NCBI GenBank assembly: GCA_017540915.1
Contig: JAFYAD010000296.1
Span: 1 to 5,520, forward strand
DNA length: 5,520 nucleotides
Origin: Lachnospiraceae bacterium
GTDB lineage: Bacteria; Bacillota_A; Clostridia; Lachnospirales; Lachnospiraceae
Direction: 5' to 3'
The position numbers and the translations under genes were made by a program. Each line of letters opens with the position of its first letter. Position 1 is the stretch's first letter. Positions 4,932 through 5,520 of this stretch are shown one piece after another. Below the pieces are notes generated by a model. The model was not told where the DNA came from and ran no database searches. It was given only the letters and a program-made list of their open reading frames with translations.

Positions 4932-5520
4932 TTATAAAAGATGTGCTCTGATCTCCTCGCCTGAAAGCGGGCTCATGTAAGCAGGCGCAATGTCAAATAC
5001 GGTCTTGCATCCCACAGAGCCTTCTTTGTTAAGCCTGTTGATAGCACGCGCATAAGCCACCAGAACCGATGCGGTAAACTCCGGATTTGAGTCAAGCTTT
5101 AAGCTGTACTCGATGATGGCCTTATCTTCCTTATTCCAGCCGGTCACGCCCGAACGGAACACGAAACCGCCGTGGGGAATACCTGCATGATCACGCTGCA
5201 ACTCCTCCTCAGTGATAAAATGAACGGTAGTATCATAATCTGCAAAGTAGTTGGGCATGGTCTTGATCTATTCTTCGATCTTTGCGAGATCAGCACCTTC
5301 CTCCGGCACTACGAAACACTCTCTTGTGTGTTTCTGTCTGGTAGTAAGCTCCGGGTTCTCACCTGCTCTGACTGCATTCAAAGCTTCCGGAACCGGTATT
5401 GTGTACTGCTTTCCGTTTTTAACACCTTCAATGCGTCTGATGGCGTCGGAATGGCCCTGGCTAACACCCTTGCCCCAGAATGTATAGTCATTGCCCTCAG
5501 GCAAAATGCAGTTGGCATAC
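4932..5520 (-). pseudogene. ddh: meso-diaminopimelate D-dehydrogenase (Ddh), C-terminal part, interrupted by in-frame TAG
   Basis: Ddh makes meso-diaminopimelate from tetrahydrodipicolinate, ammonia and NADPH in the cytoplasm, for lysine and peptidoglycan. The window holds the last 195 codons of an expected 320-330; the NADPH-binding start lies beyond the right edge. Family blocks visible are YTFWGKGVSQGHSDAIRRIE, TRQKHTRECFVVPEEGAD, MPNYFADYDTTVHFI, GIPHGGFVF and LKLDSNPEFTAS. The frame is continuous except for TAG at 5270-5268, between ...AKIEE and IKTMPNYF..., where homologues carry an ordinary residue, from memory usually Asp or Glu. No frameshift is involved. A truncated product would lose 112 positions, including the His and Asn of the substrate pocket (in IPHGG and SNPEF). 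Restart at the ATG 5258-5256 lacks a Shine-Dalgarno. Conservation on both sides suggests a very recent mutation, a base-call error, or readthrough. The gene ends in TAA. Confidence 0.8.
5268..5270 (-). other. In-frame amber codon inside ddh
   Basis: TAG interrupts the ddh frame with matching Ddh sequence on both sides in the same frame. One base change from GAG, CAG or AAG would explain it. TAG is also the normal stop of the fused receptor gene (2746-2744), which argues against general reassignment of TAG here. Confidence 0.85.

Noticed and set aside
4932..5258. A separate short gene starting at the ATG 5256-5258
   Set aside because: It is the in-frame continuation of ddh after the TAG, begins in the middle of a conserved family block, and has no ribosome binding site.

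Overview
The window looks like a chromosomal segment of a Gram-positive anaerobe of the Clostridia, most likely Lachnospiraceae. The grounds are moderate GC, strong GGAGG-type ribosome binding sites, a lipoprotein-type substrate-binding protein, and a Clostridia-like meso-diaminopimelate dehydrogenase. This placement is inference from protein style. All genes are on the minus strand, so transcription runs from high to low coordinates.

Region by region, in transcription order. (1) 5520-4932 holds the C-terminal 60% or so of ddh. The reading frame is well preserved but carries an in-frame TAG at 5268-5270. It is followed by a clear rho-independent terminator (4875-4911). (2) 4874-4469 is a roughly 400-base regulatory region. 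It contains an 8+8 bp inverted repeat resembling a LysR-type MET-box, an extended -10 promoter placed so that the repeat centres near -66, and a 39-codon leader ORF with a perfect Shine-Dalgarno, six Cys codons and a Cys-Cys-Cys run. An intrinsic terminator follows, whose 5' arm can pair instead with a segment just downstream of the Cys run. Together these look like a cysteine-sensing transcription attenuator. (3) 4468-1 is one tightly packed operon. It encodes a fused double substrate-binding lipoprotein (CjaA-like cysteine-binding domain plus MetQ/NlpA domain), a MetN ATPase with a C-terminal NIL domain, a MetI permease, and two polar-amino-acid (PAAT/HisM-type) permeases, the second cut by the window edge.

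Interpretation: the operon combines parts of two transporter classes that are normally separate. The cysteine-type receptor and PAAT permeases would form one pathway, and the MetQ receptor, MetI permease and MetN ATPase another. The two receptors are joined in one polypeptide, and the only ATPase in view is MetN. Whether a second PAAT-type ATPase follows the second permease lies outside the window. With the Cys-rich leader and the MET-box-like operator, the simplest reading is a jointly controlled sulfur-amino-acid (cysteine/cystine and methionine) uptake system. Substrates are inferred from family resemblance and from the leader codons, not proven.
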